Assembly (NCBI RefSeq): GCF_026914185.1
Contig: NC_070560.1
Coordinates: 8,609,501-8,673,500 of the forward strand
Source: Puccinia triticina
Lineage: Eukaryota > Basidiomycota > Pucciniomycetes > Pucciniales > Pucciniaceae
Direction of reading: 5' to 3'
DNA length: 64,000 nt
A program made the position numbers and the translations under genes. The notes under the pieces are model-generated. The model was given only the letters and a program-made list of their open reading frames with translations, was not told the DNA's origin and did not search any database. Below are positions 45,518 to 56,478 of the stretch, piece after piece; positions within the stretch are counted from its first letter, which is position 1, and the number at the start of each line of letters is the position of its first letter.

Positions 45518-47573
45518 GTGTGGGCGCCCTTGTGACGCTGATCTCAAGGGTACGGAAGCTCTAGAGGGACACGCATCCGGCCACCGTTTGGAAAAATCAA
45601 AAAATGCTATTTCACAAAATACAGATGCATGAAACATGTACCACATGTATAAAACTTCCAACTTTGGGATTCCATGAATCTCAGAGCTCATGTTTTCATG
45701 TGAGAGCTTGAGAAGGCGTACCATGGGACCGCGGATTCATCAACAACTTCTTTGGTCACCGGTACTGGAGGACTTCCCGTGCGATCTGGGACTCTTGCAG
45801 ATGTCACTATAGACCCGAAAATTCTTAGGAGTCCACACCTCCGTTGATGCCCGGCCCGTACCGGCCGTCAATAGTCACTCGCCACATTCTCGATGACCGG
45901 TTTTTTCCGGTCATCAAGAATGTCAGGCTCAGTGATGCTAAGAGGATATCTCTTCTGGCGACACCGGCTGATGGATAACAAGCGGACGAGTAGTTGGGGA
46001 TTGGAGTGTTTTATTTCGAAGAAATAAAGAAGAAAAGACAATAAAAAAGGAGGGGCCCGACGGAGCGGGGGTGGTTTGGATCCCTCCTAAAATAAGACTG
46101 GGGCCTGCGAGGCAGGTGTGGTTGTGATCCCAGAAGGTAGATGGATGGGGAGAGCGCGTCGGAGCGGCGGAAGGAATGTTTACTTACTTGTATGTGTCCT
46201 TCCGGTTGCGACGCGGTACTCGGCGAGAGGAGAGAAATGGCGAATGCTTAAGACAACGAGATCCTGAAGGCGCTTTAGGGCAGAGTCTTGACAAAAAGGT
46301 ATCAAGAAGTTAGTGGTCGAGGCGGTCAGGTTTTTGAGTGGGTGTAATAAGCTGAGGAGCCAAGAAGGAGGGGAACTCACCTCTTTAAATATCCCATTGG
46401 CTCCCTTGGAGAGATTCTTCTCGCGGAGGATGCTTTGGTCGGAAGAATGTTTTATTTGGAATAAGTCATACTCCGTCCGATCTTGGGAGTATGACTGGCT
46501 TTTTAGGGTTTTTAATGACAGGTAGTGTAGAGTCCTGTCATTAGATTTGATTACATGTCACTTGTTTGTCTTGTGTCCTTGGTACTACAGTACTGTGACA
46601 GTTTTTATGATGTAAGAGTTCTATTATTATTTACCTCGGTGCGCCGGGGGTGTTCGCTGCGGTGCACCAGAGGTAAAGCATATGATTTTAACGTATTTCT
46701 GCTTTGCGCGCGCTAGGCGCTAATTAACTTATAGGTAATAATGTCTCTAATTAATATTTATTACAAGTTTTGTCACGATGGCTCGTGGCACGTAGCCAGC
46801 TGACAAAGAAGAAGATGTACTTCTCGGGATGACCGGTTCGTTCCGGTCATCTAGAGGAGTTATGTACTTCCCAAGATCCGGAACGAACCGGTCATCGAGC
46901 AAAAGATGTACTCCTCAAAACGACCAGAACGAACTGGTCATCGAGAGAATGATATACTCCTCACAACGACCAGAACAAACCGGTCATCTTGAGGAGTAGA
47001 TTGATGACCGGTTTGTCCCGATCATCAAGGGAGTATGCACTCCTCCCAATGACCGGTTCATTCCGGCCATCTAGAGGAGTACATACTCCTCCCGATGACC
47101 GGTTTGTTCCGGTCATCCTGAGGAGTACATACTCCTCTTGATGACCGGTTTGTTCCGGTCATCTACAGGAGCGTATACTCATCTCGATGACCAAGAGGAC
47201 AGCCCATTGAGGGGAGCCCTCAATGACCGAACGGACCTGCCATCGAGGGGAATACGTTCCCGATGGCCGGTGTGTACCGCTCTGGCTGACCGGTCAGTGG
47301 AGGACTTCCCGTTGGAATCTGGGGGTCTCCCAGAAGTGATCTGGACCCCAAGAAAGCTAGATTTCCCTGCAAAAATCTTCAATGACCAATCTCCACCGGC
47401 CATTGATTCAAGAATCCAACTTCTTGTTTCATGGAATCCCGAAGTTGAAAGGTGTATACATGTGGTACACGTTTCATGCATCTGTATTTTGTAAAATCAC
47501 ATTTTTTGATTTTTCAAAACGGTGGCCGGATGTGTGTCCCTCTAGGGCTTCCGTACAAGGGCGCTTGCATGTC
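45518..47573. mobile_element. About 2.06-kb element with long terminal inverted repeats
   Basis: 45518-45685 is the diverged inverse of 47415-47573. Paired blocks include TACGGAAGCTCTAGAGGGAC with its right-end inverse, ATCCGGCCACCGTTT with AAACGGTGGCCGGAT, and ATGCATGAAAC with GTTTCATGCAT. The interior lacks a recognisable transposase and holds a GGAGGACTTCCCG motif on both sides in the same orientation, plus the 46-bp palindromic array at 46828-47163. A target duplication was not resolved. Confidence 0.6.
46828..47163. repeat. 46-bp palindromic satellite, array 1
   Basis: About eight units. Each contains a 24-bp palindrome GATGACCGG-TTTGTT-CCGGTCATC and, in most, a second palindrome GAGGAGTACATACTCCTC. 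The best preserved units (47090-47163) have an exact 46-bp period. Degenerate units continue to about 47290. Confidence 0.85.
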
Positions 47574-50128
47574 GCCCCGGTCATCTGGGCTCAAAGGATT
47601 GATCCGCCACGGAGGAGTCCGCTGGGCGGTCGGTGAGGCCATGGCGCCATTTGGGCGCAGGCCTGGTGACGCCGTGTGACCTCGTGTGACTCAAGAGACC
47701 CGAGGACACCGTCAGCGGTCGTCATTGAGTCGCTAAAACGCTCGAGGCCACGGTGTACAGCAGTTCCAAGAGAGCTTGCGCTTCTGGACCTGCGATTTTG
47801 CCCCCCGAACTCGACTTCAGCCACCTGTATTGCCTCCTGTACGGCCGTTGCCATACAGGAACATGCATTTGGTGCAAAAGCTATCTTTGTGATAGCTAGC
47901 TTTTAGCTTTGGAGAGTGGCACCGTTGGACTCCTTGTCAAATTTCGAGTCCAGCGGTCGGCCGCTCCCCTGTGCCCGTCGGGCATGACCAGGCACCAGGC
48001 TGCCCAGTCAGGCCCCAAAGCCCTGTATAACCTGGGCTGTCCAGAATACAGGGGGATGTGGCTGAAGTTGAAGTCGAGTTCGGGGGGCAAAATCGCAGGT
48101 CCGGAAACGCAAGCTTTCTCGGAACTGCTGTATGTCCCACCGTCAGGCTTGGCTGGGGCCGATCAACCAAGCGGCACCAGCCATCTCTTGCCTCTGCCCT
48201 TTGTGGCCGGCGCAGTTCTCTGCCCCCCAATGGGAATGTGTTCAAATTGTGTCTGGTAGCGGCCCGACCATAATGCAATCTGAAGCCCAGACATCCATGC
48301 CGTCTGAAACCCAGACATTGATGCCATCTGAAACCCTTGTTCAAATGGTTTCAGATAACAGCAAGTTTACATACGTACATAGCAGGTTATTCCTGTGAGG
48401 CATGAGCTCCATCCCGTGTCATCCCTCCAAGTGGGTGACTTTGATCTCCAATATCATTCTTTCCAACAATCACCCACTCCCCCTTTGTGGCAGGATATTG
48501 CCTCCTGACTTCAGAAGGGTACAATATGTATTCCTGCCTTTCTGTATGCGCCATCGACCTCAAGGCGTTCCAATTGCGCCCACACGCCGTCCAGCCATGG
48601 CGCCCAGAAGTGATCCGCCCAAACTACGCTGCCATGGCATCCAACTCCTGCGGGGTCACGGTGACGCAGCGGAGGACACCGATCTGACAAACCACTCCCC
48701 CGGGCGTGTAGTCATGCCAACTACCTCTTTGTCAATGTCTGCTAACACGCCGGGCATTTTTGGCCGCCCATCTAACGACACCTACCTCTGCAATGCAAGC
48801 CGCGCCCGCGACCAATGCCTCTCTGCCAACTCAACCCATCCCGAGTTCTTGTCAAGATCTCTCCCGGTAATTCTTAGCACTCCATTGACCACCTGCTGGG
48901 TATCCCAACCAAAAACCCACACGGCCCATGGATATGGCTTCCGCTTGTCTGCCATGGGTTTGGTCCCCACTGAGGAGGACATCAATGTTCCCTTGGCTGC
49001 ACAAAGTTTGTGTGGTCTCTTCCCGTCCCTATGGACAACATGCTGCCCTGAAATTTGCTGCAAAAAACGGAGCCCAGGCTATTGCCAGTCCTTTAACAGG
49101 TCAGTATCCATGGGACTTTCCTCCCGCCCTCAAAGTCTAGCTCATTGAAACCGGGAAGGACAGCTGCCCAAGCCACCCAAAAAGCCTCATACGTGAACTT
49201 TTCCTTGATTGTGACCAAAAAAAAACTGTGTATCACCCTTGAATGGGCCATTGAAGTTCCCATCACATCCACCCCCAAAATAATCTTCACTTTGGAGTCA
49301 CCAGAAGTCTTGACGCTAACGCTCTTGCAGACTCAATCACGCGGGGTTTAATAAAGACTGGGATTTCAGGTGAAAACAGCTTAACTAAAAGGGGCAACAT
49401 TTGAAGGTATAAAAGCCAGGTACATAGTTGCCCTTCAACTGCTTGGCTTGGAATCTTTTGCGCTAGATTAAGACTCGTCTCTCCTGCAAGCGCCACAAAG
49501 CCGCTGAACTTCTTGCTATCTGAGATGACCAGCATAATTGCCATCACAACACCTGTCGCAGCTGCTGAAGACAAACCGACAGCAGGCGCGGTGTCTCTTG
49601 TGGCAACCCCGCCAATAGTGCCATTTTGGCCCTGAGCAGTCACACAGCAGCAGGGATGAGCCTGAGGCGCTGACAGAGCCTTGAAATATCTTGCTCACCT
49701 AGCATCAAGAGCTATTGTCCCCCTATGTTTTGTTGTTTCTGCTGAGGCAGATGACCCACCACCAATGGGCGTGGTATGTCTGCCGGTCAAAGTGGTGGAA
49801 GTGGTGTCTGAGGCGGACACAGGCGCCAATACTCCTGCCGACTTTGAGGATCACTTAAGATAGACAAGAAATCTATCTGATCTACCATCTGAGCCGCCCC
49901 CAACTGCCTCAGAACCCATCATAGGTCAATATTGTCCCAAGGTCAGCGTGGTGTTCTCCTCAAATCTCACCCAGCCCACAACTTTCAAGTTGCAACCCAC
50001 CGCCTGCAGTTGGCCCCTGCTGACACCCTTCGCAGTTCTGCAAAATCTATCCGCACTCAATACTTCAGTGCAGCTCCCACATGCAATTGGACCAAGTGGG
50101 GCAAGCCTATTTGAGATCCATGTTTGAT
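47574..50128. other. Unassigned repeat-rich region
   Basis: 47756-47825 and 48058-48132 are inverted copies of each other (GATTTTGCCCCCCGAACTCG and its inverse). A 248-aa open frame on the plus strand (48402-49148) and minus-strand frames at 49093-49643 show no recognisable domain or splice logic, so neither is called as a gene. Confidence 0.4.
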
Positions 50129-50581
50129 CAAGGCTGAAACGCTGCGCTGCGCTACAAAAAAGCGGTCTTTTAGCGCAGCGCAGCGGGGAACCGCTGCGCG
50201 GTCAGCCCAAAAAGCGGTAGCGCAGCGCCAGTCCCGCTGCGCTACCGCTGAAAATAGCGGGGTCCCGCTTTTTTCCAGACCCAAAAAGCGGTAGCGCAGC
50301 GGGCGGGGCCACTCCTTTCAGCGCCGCGCAGCGGCCACCAAAACAGCTGCGCTTTTTTGGCTGGCAGCGGGGGAGCGCTACGCGGTCAGCTCAAAAAGCG
50401 GTAGCGCAGCGATGGTTCCGCTGCGCTACCGCTGAAAGTAGCGGGTCCCTGCTTTTTGCCAGACCCAAAAAGCGGTAGCGCAGCGGGCGGGGCCGCTACT
50501 TTCAGCGCAGCGCAGCGGCCACCAAAACCGCTGCGCTTCACGCTGCGCTGCGCTTTTTGAAGCGCAGCGCTTTCACCCTTG
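50129..50581. mobile_element. GCGCAGCG palindromic MITE, 453 bp, 7-bp target duplication
   Basis: Inverted termini (CAAGGCTGAAACGCTGCGCT at the left, CAAGGGTGAAAGCGCTGCGC read from the right) are flanked by GTTTGAT on both sides (50122-50128 and 50582-50588). The interior is almost entirely AAAAAGCGGTAGCGCAGCG and its inverse, repeated about a dozen times. Terminal CAA and the 7-bp duplication match the element at 22944-23531. Confidence 0.8.
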
Positions 50582-50796
50582 GTTTGATGATGCTTTATGG
50601 AGGTTGCATCTCTCACCAAAGGGACCACATCGCCATGGACAGGCTTTCCAAAACTACATCCAGTACCAGCCAAGGCTAAAAAGCACTGTTGCCATTTCTT
50701 ATCTTCTCTTCTCTCCAGGTAAGCAATCTGATGACATGCTATACACAAACTAGCCCTTTGAGACAATCCCTTGATTTTTTAACTGTTTTGTAATCC

Positions 50797-51234
50797 AAGT
50801 TTACTAAAGACACAGATTTGCCAGAATTGAAAAAATATATATCAAGGGTTTCCCCTTACATTTTGTCAAAATAGAAAAAAAAACATCAAGGGTTTCCCCT
50901 TATTATAAAACACAAAACAAAATTACAAGGTTTAATCTCAGAACTGGAAAAAATGAAATCTCAAATGCCCCCAAACAACACCAAAGGTGTTGTGAACAGC
51001 AATGGCTGTTGCGTCTGGGCCAACCTCCAGCCTGTGTCAAGCGCACAGGTCAAAAAGGAAGGGCGTTGAAGGCCCCCATCCCGCAGAAAAGGCTACAGAA
51101 CCCGGGGGGGCCCACTCTTTAGCCCCTCAAACTGTGCAAGTGCAACAGCGGAGGGGGTTGAGGACAAACCGCACGCTGCAAGTACAGCGGCAGAGGACAC
51201 CTTGGGGGTATAAACCAATCACAACCTCGCGGTT
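50797..51234 (+). repeat. Dispersed repeat, copy 2, interrupted by the foldback element
   Basis: Related to 44735-45130 (see that entry). It runs up to the TATATAAT target site of the foldback element; sequence beyond 53181 may be its displaced continuation. Confidence 0.45.
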
Positions 51235-51242
51235 TATATAAT

Positions 51243-53173
51243 GGGGGTTGAGAAATCGACTCCCAAAAATTAAAAAATCAACTCCCAAATCGAGTTTACG
51301 TCGCGCGGCGGTCCGCGCGACGTCTGTCCCGGGTCCCCATGACCCAATTTTGACCGGGGGGCATTTTGGGAGTCGATTTTGTAATTCCGTGATCCCAAAG
51401 GGCAGTCGGAATTTTAATTTCGCAAAAAATGCCTGAAAATAAAGAAAAATTTATACCTCCGCACTGGGGCACCCAAAGCCCCCCAAAATTTTACAGCACT
51501 CTAAATACACTCTCTAGAGCATATGTTAAGCTTCACAGCATTAGCACACCTCAGGGAGACCCTGTGTAGCCGGGGGCGGATTTGGCGGATTTCCTACTAA
51601 CGCAATGCGCCATGTCCTGAGATACGGTGATCCAAATGCCCCCAAAATTCTACAGCACTCTAAATAAACTACCTAGAGCATATTATAAGCTTCACGGCAT
51701 TAGCACACCTCAGGGAGACCCTGTGTAGCCGGGGGCGGATTTGGCGGATTTCCTACTAACGCAATGCGCCATGTCCTGAGATACGGTGATCCAAATGCTC
51801 CCAAAATTTTACAGCACTCTAAATACACTCTCTAGAGCATATTTTAAGCTTCATGACATTAGCAAACCTCAGGGAGACCCTGTGTAGCCGGGGGCGGATT
51901 TGGCGGATTTCCTACTAACGCAATGCGCCATGTCCTGAGATACGGTGATCCAAATGCCCCCAAAATTCTACAGCACTCTAAATACACTCCCTAGAGCATA
52001 TTTTAAGTTTCACGGCATTAGCACACCTCAGGGAGACCCTGTGTAGCCGGGGGCGGATTTGGCGGATTTCCTACTAACGCAATGCGCCGTGTCCTGAGAT
52101 AATATTTTTGCGGTCTGTATCGGTAATTGTAGATAGGAGGGCATAGAATCCTTTGAGCGCCCTCCTTTTTTTTTATCTCTTCTTGATCAGAAGATATAGA
52201 GGGTTCAAGTGAGGATAAGTAGTAGGAAATCTGCCAAATCCACCCCCCCGGCTACACAGGGTCTCCCTGAGGTTTTCAAATGCCGTGAAGCTTAACATAT
52301 GCTCTAGAGAGTGTATTTATGTGGCAGAAAAAATTTGGGGGCATTTGGATCACCGTATCTCAGGACATGGCGCATTGCGTTAGTAGGAAATCCGCCAAAT
52401 CCGCCCCCGGCTACACAGGGTCTCCCTGAGGTTTGCTAATTCCGTGAAGCTTAAAATATGCTCTAGAGAGTGTATTTAGAGTGCTGTAAAATTTTGGGAG
52501 CATTTGGATCACCGTATCTCAGGACATGGCGCATTGCGTTAGTAGGAAATCCGCCAAATCCGCCCCCGGCTACACAGGGTCTCCCTGAGGTGTGCTAATG
52601 CTGTGAAGCTTAAAATATGCTCTAGAGAGTTTATTTAGAGTGCTTTAAAATTTTGGGAGCATTTGGATCACCGTATCTCAGGACATGGCGCATTGCGTTA
52701 GTAGGAAATCCGCCAAATCCGCCCCCGGCTACACAGGGTCTCCCTGAGGTTTGCTAATGCTGTGAAGCTTAAAATATTCTCTAGAGAGTGTATTTAGAGT
52801 GCTGTAAAATTTTGGGGGCATTTGGATCACCGTATCTCAGGACATGGCGCATTGCGTTAGTAGGAAATCCGCCAAATCCGCCCCCGGCTACATAGGGTCT
52901 CCCTGAGGTGTGCTAATGCCGTGAAGCTTAACATATGCTCTAGAGAGTGTATTTAGAGTGCTGTAAAATTTTGGGGGGCTTTGGGTGCCCCAGTGTGGAG
53001 GTATAAATTTTTCTTTATTTTCAGGCATTTTTTGCAAAATTAAAATTCCGACTGCCGTTTGGGATCGCGGAATTACAAAATCAACTCCCAAAATGCCCCC
53101 CGGTCAAGATTGGGTCATGGGGACCCGGGACAGACGTCGCGCACTTGATTTGGGAGTCAATTTCTCAACCCCC
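51243..53173. mobile_element. Giant foldback element, 1,931 bp, with inverted arrays of a 159-bp repeat
   Basis: The ends are inverted (GGGGGTTGAGAAATCGACTC at the left; CTCAACCCCC closes the right) and flanked by a perfect 8-bp duplication TATATAAT (51235-51242 and 53174-53181). Each arm has about 270 bp of terminal repeat followed by four tandem units of exactly 159 bp: CGCAATGCGC-type anchors at 51601, 51760, 51919, 52078 on the left and the inverse at 52371, 52530, 52689, 52848 on the right. A unique centre of about 110 bp lies near 52100-52210. No open reading frame longer than about 90 codons is present. The structure resembles Drosophila FB elements and some MULE derivatives. The left arm alone has an additional GTCGCGCGGCGGTCCGCGCGAC-type palindrome near 51301. 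Confidence 0.93.
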
Positions 53174-53181
53174 TATATAAT

Positions 53182-54062
53182 ACGACTCATCCACCGTCAA
53201 TCCCTTGCCCGACTCCACCTTGGATGCTGCATGCAGCCTGGACAATGACACCGCCACCGCCACCGCCACGCCGGTGCCTCATGCCTAATCGACCAATTGC
53301 ACGCACCATGTTCTCCATCGCCTAGACACCAGCAAGGCATCCAAGTTTATTAAAACCACAGTTTCACAGAAACTGACTTCATGGGTTCATGCTGCATTTC
53401 ATTGAAATTGCAGGCAAAAGAAATTAAAAGTTTCAAATTTGTGTTTTTTGAGTGTAAAAAGTTGATCAAGTTTGTTTTTTTGCTTGAGTTTAGAGTTTAT
53501 GTTTTGTTTGAATTTAGAGTTTATGTTTTGTTTGAGTGTAAATTTTTGGTTTTGTTTGAGTTTATTTTATTTTTTGTATGTTTTGATTGTGGTCATATTT
53601 TTTGTTTTGTGTGAGTTTGAAGTTTAAATTTTACAGTTTTGTTCAAGATTCAAATTTGTGATTTTTTGAAATCAAGAAGCAGCCTACTTAAATGAAATAG
53701 GGGGCCTTCAGGGAGGGGGTGGGACGAAACCCAGATCCCCTGGGGGGACAAACAGCTTCCCCCCAGCCCTTTAAGTATCGGTCCCAGCTCGCACATGACA
53801 CAAGGTCCCTGGGCCCTGACATCCTTTGCACCTGCCTGAACACAACTCTGTTGCCAGGGCCCTGCACCTGGGCAGACAAAATGCTGGCCTGTACACACTC
53901 GTCCGAGTGTTTACAGGTCAGCTTGAGAGGTTTAGTCCTCTGGATGGTCAGTCAAGGACATCCAGGGTTGCTCCGAATCTGAGGGAGTCAGCTTCAAGCA
54001 GGCAGAATGTGCCCTCGCTTGCCGGGGAGGCTTCGACCTCCTTGGCGGTCTGCACATCTCTG
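53182..54062. other. Intergenic repeat sequence
   Basis: 53430-53650 is T-rich with imperfect repeats of TTTGTTTGAGTTTAGAGTTTATG-like units. No gene is supported. Confidence 0.4.
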
Positions 54063-54309
54063 GATGACCGGTCAGACCGGCCATCGAGGGGCTCATACCT
54101 CTCAATGACTGGTCTGACTGGCCATCGAGGGAACTCACACCTCTCGATGGCCGGTTGACCGGTCTGATAGGCCATCGATGGGACTCAGATCTCCTCCCAA
54201 TGACCGGTCTGCACCGGTCATCGAGGGGACTAAGATCTCCTCCCGATGACCGGTCTGTGCCGGTCATTGAGGGGACTCGGATCTCCGATGACCGGTCTGT
54301 GCCGGTCAT
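54063..54309. repeat. 46-bp palindromic satellite, array 2
   Basis: Six units, each with GATGACCGG-TCTGYR-CCGGTCATC palindromes separated by a GAGGGGACT-AGATCTCCTCCC spacer. The best preserved units have a 46-bp period. The palindrome is the same as in the array at 46828-47163 but the spacer differs. Confidence 0.85.
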
Positions 54310-54325
54310 AGCGGGCCGCCCACGA

Positions 54326-54723
54326 AATCAATTCTCTTGCTGCCCAGGCCTTCGACGCCTTAGTGCCCACCCACCCTCGGGGCGTCCAGCAGGCCGTCGA
54401 CGCCGGTGAAGGTCTTGTCATCGTCCATTGCTCCGCCTGCCTCGGCGCCGGTCCTCGCCTGCCCCACATGAAGCATCATGCTCCTCGATGTCATGACCGA
54501 AATCTTCAACGCTTTCTATGTCCACCAATCCCCTGCCCTATCCTTCCGCGCCCGCCCTCTCCGTCCATCTGATTACATCTTCGACGAGAGGAAACCACGC
54601 GCTCCCCTACTCCGAACCCGCAAGGATTCTCCCCCACCCTCACCACCACCAATTCTCTCCCCCACGACCCTGCTCATTCAAAATCCTGCAGTGAAGCGGT
54701 GGCAGAACTGGTCTTTCACATGA
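54326..54723 (+). other. GC-rich coding-like fragment of unknown origin
   Basis: Two overlapping plus-strand frames are open: EINSLAAQAFDALVPTHPRG...LVIVHCSACLGAG and, from 54478, MLLDVMTEIFNAFYVHQSP...PSDYIFDERKPRAPL. Composition and codon texture look more gene-like than the flanks, so it may be a frameshifted gene fragment. I do not recognise it. Confidence 0.25.
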
Positions 54724-55651
54724 TCTTTCACATGAAAGTCTATAATAGCAAGAGCTGAAACAAATATGGAAGAAACACTTAGTTTTCCTCTGATAACAAC
54801 AGCCATAAGAAGTGGGCACCAGAGTTAATATATCTTTTTATGCTTGACTGATTGGTTTATACCCAACACAAAACACATTCTTTATTGTTGAGGTCTATCC
54901 TGAGATTTGTTTGATTTATTCAGATCCTTCCACCTAAAAAAGTGATATTTCTTTCTTCCTCATGATGATTTTTCTTTGTTTGGCTGATGTCACACTCAGG
55001 AACCAAGTGTCAGCTTGCCTCATTTTTTCATGAATCTGGAAGTTTGACTCATTCATGATGCCACCACTCCCAATCATTTTTAAATACCAACCTGGAGATT
55101 AATAAGAAATAGAAATAACTGCATTGATCTTTCCATCTAGGTACAATGAAATTTTCATCAAATATTACTTGAGACTTTGGAAAAATTTAATTGAGATGGT
55201 GGGATAAAAAAACTATAGAGTAGATAATATAGTGATTTTAGATGAGGGGAAGCACTGAAGCAAGGATGAACATCTATGTGGAACACCTAATGCAACTCCC
55301 CGCTCTGGGTAACAAGCAATTGTTTTCCCTCAACCCAATAAAAAATCAGGGCCCAAAACACAGGCAATGTGGACGCATTGCCTCTGTTTTCAGCCTGGTG
55401 TATGTTATGCAGCTTCAAGAGGACAATCAAGCTGAAAAGTGGGATAACCCGGTGTAGTCTAAGTGGGTGTATAGCGAAGCATGCTGTTACGCTCATTGCA
55501 ATCAAGCATTTGAAATGAACTCATATTTTCCAAAACTTTATAAAAGGCCTATTTATTCATTTTTTTGCCCCCAGACCATCTGGGTAAGCTCCAAAACGGT
55601 GCACAGTAATTTTCCACCCACAACTGTGACCTTGGGCCCTTTTGCCCTGCA
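54724..55651. other. AT-rich intergenic sequence
   Basis: No gene or repeat is recognised. Confidence 0.4.
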
Positions 55652-55676
55652 GCGGCGGAGCCGCCTTAGCCTCTAG
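55652..55676 (+). mobile_element. Helitron-like 3' terminus 1
   Basis: GCGGC-GGA-GCCGC hairpin followed 12 nt later by CTAG and then T, as expected for a Helitron 3' end inserted before a T. Confidence 0.5.
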
Positions 55677-56051
55677 TAACCAATAAAGCTGAACCCTGTG
55701 ATGTACTCGGCCCAGCCAGGCAAGTCTGTTCTCTACATCCCCTTCGCCACAGTCATCAGCTATCATGACCAGAAATCTTCACCGAGCTCGCTTAGGCTGC
55801 AGGTCAAGCCAGCGGCGGTCCGCCTTCCCGGCGCGCTGGCTGTCTCCGCCGTCACAGCTCACAAGACCCCCGTAATACAACCAAATTCTTGACTTCCTCT
55901 CCTCTTCACCTCTGCTTGCCTCTGGAACCACCCAATAGCTAGGTGCGCCGTCCACCATAGATTCTCCCATGGCTGCGAGCCTTGCCCGCGAACAACCACA
56001 ACAACACTGACAGCATTCATTTTAATTCCAACCTTTTCTGCAAGCAAGATC

Positions 56052-56478
56052 ATTGAGCCAGACTACGATATCAGTTTGGAATTCAAGGTGGAGAAGCTGC
56101 CGACTGATCTAGGTAATTTTCATCGATTGTGTATCTGAAAATACAAACCTGATGGGACATTCATCAGGATGTTTGCGTTGTGTTGAAGGCTGACCGTTCT
56201 GAACCAACTTTTCTCTGCGGAAATGCTTATGCTTAAAGGAAAGTTTGGCTTTGATCCGATTGGTTGAAGTCCTCAAGCGCAATGCACTGACGGCACCCTT
56301 TGAACGCGCATTTGAAATCCAGAAGGCACTCAAAGCTAATCCTTCTAATCCTGATGTGGCGCCCACCAATTGGGACCCTATGGCCCTCAAATATCGCCCA
56401 GAGGAAGCAATCTATGCGAATATTGACATTGACGGGGTCACCGTCATGTTCAGTACGACTTTTCAAGAGGATACTTAA
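56052..56478 (+). pseudogene. Fragment of an Arp2/3 complex subunit 2 (ARPC2/p34) gene
   Basis: The segment 56052-56112 encodes IEPDYDISLEFKVEKLPTD, and 56225-56478 encodes LKRNALTAPFERAFEIQ followed by LKYRPEEAIYANIDIDG and VTVMFSTTFQED. Order and motifs match the middle of ARPC2, where the family has PGYDVSLEFDLE, LKRNALAAPFE and DRVTVIFST; here the Arg of that last motif is Gly. The exon junction is off frame by one, the frame ends in TAA right after the motif, and neither the N-terminal nor the C-terminal part of ARPC2 is nearby. It is therefore a non-functional fragment, lying between two Helitron-like 3' termini. Confidence 0.7.

Noticed and set aside
46828..47163. CRISPR-like regular palindrome array
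   Set aside because: Eukaryotic context, spacers are repeats of each other rather than unique, and no cas genes are present.
48402..49148. 248-aa plus-strand open frame
   Set aside because: No recognisable domain, odd composition, and lies among repeats; chance open frame cannot be excluded.
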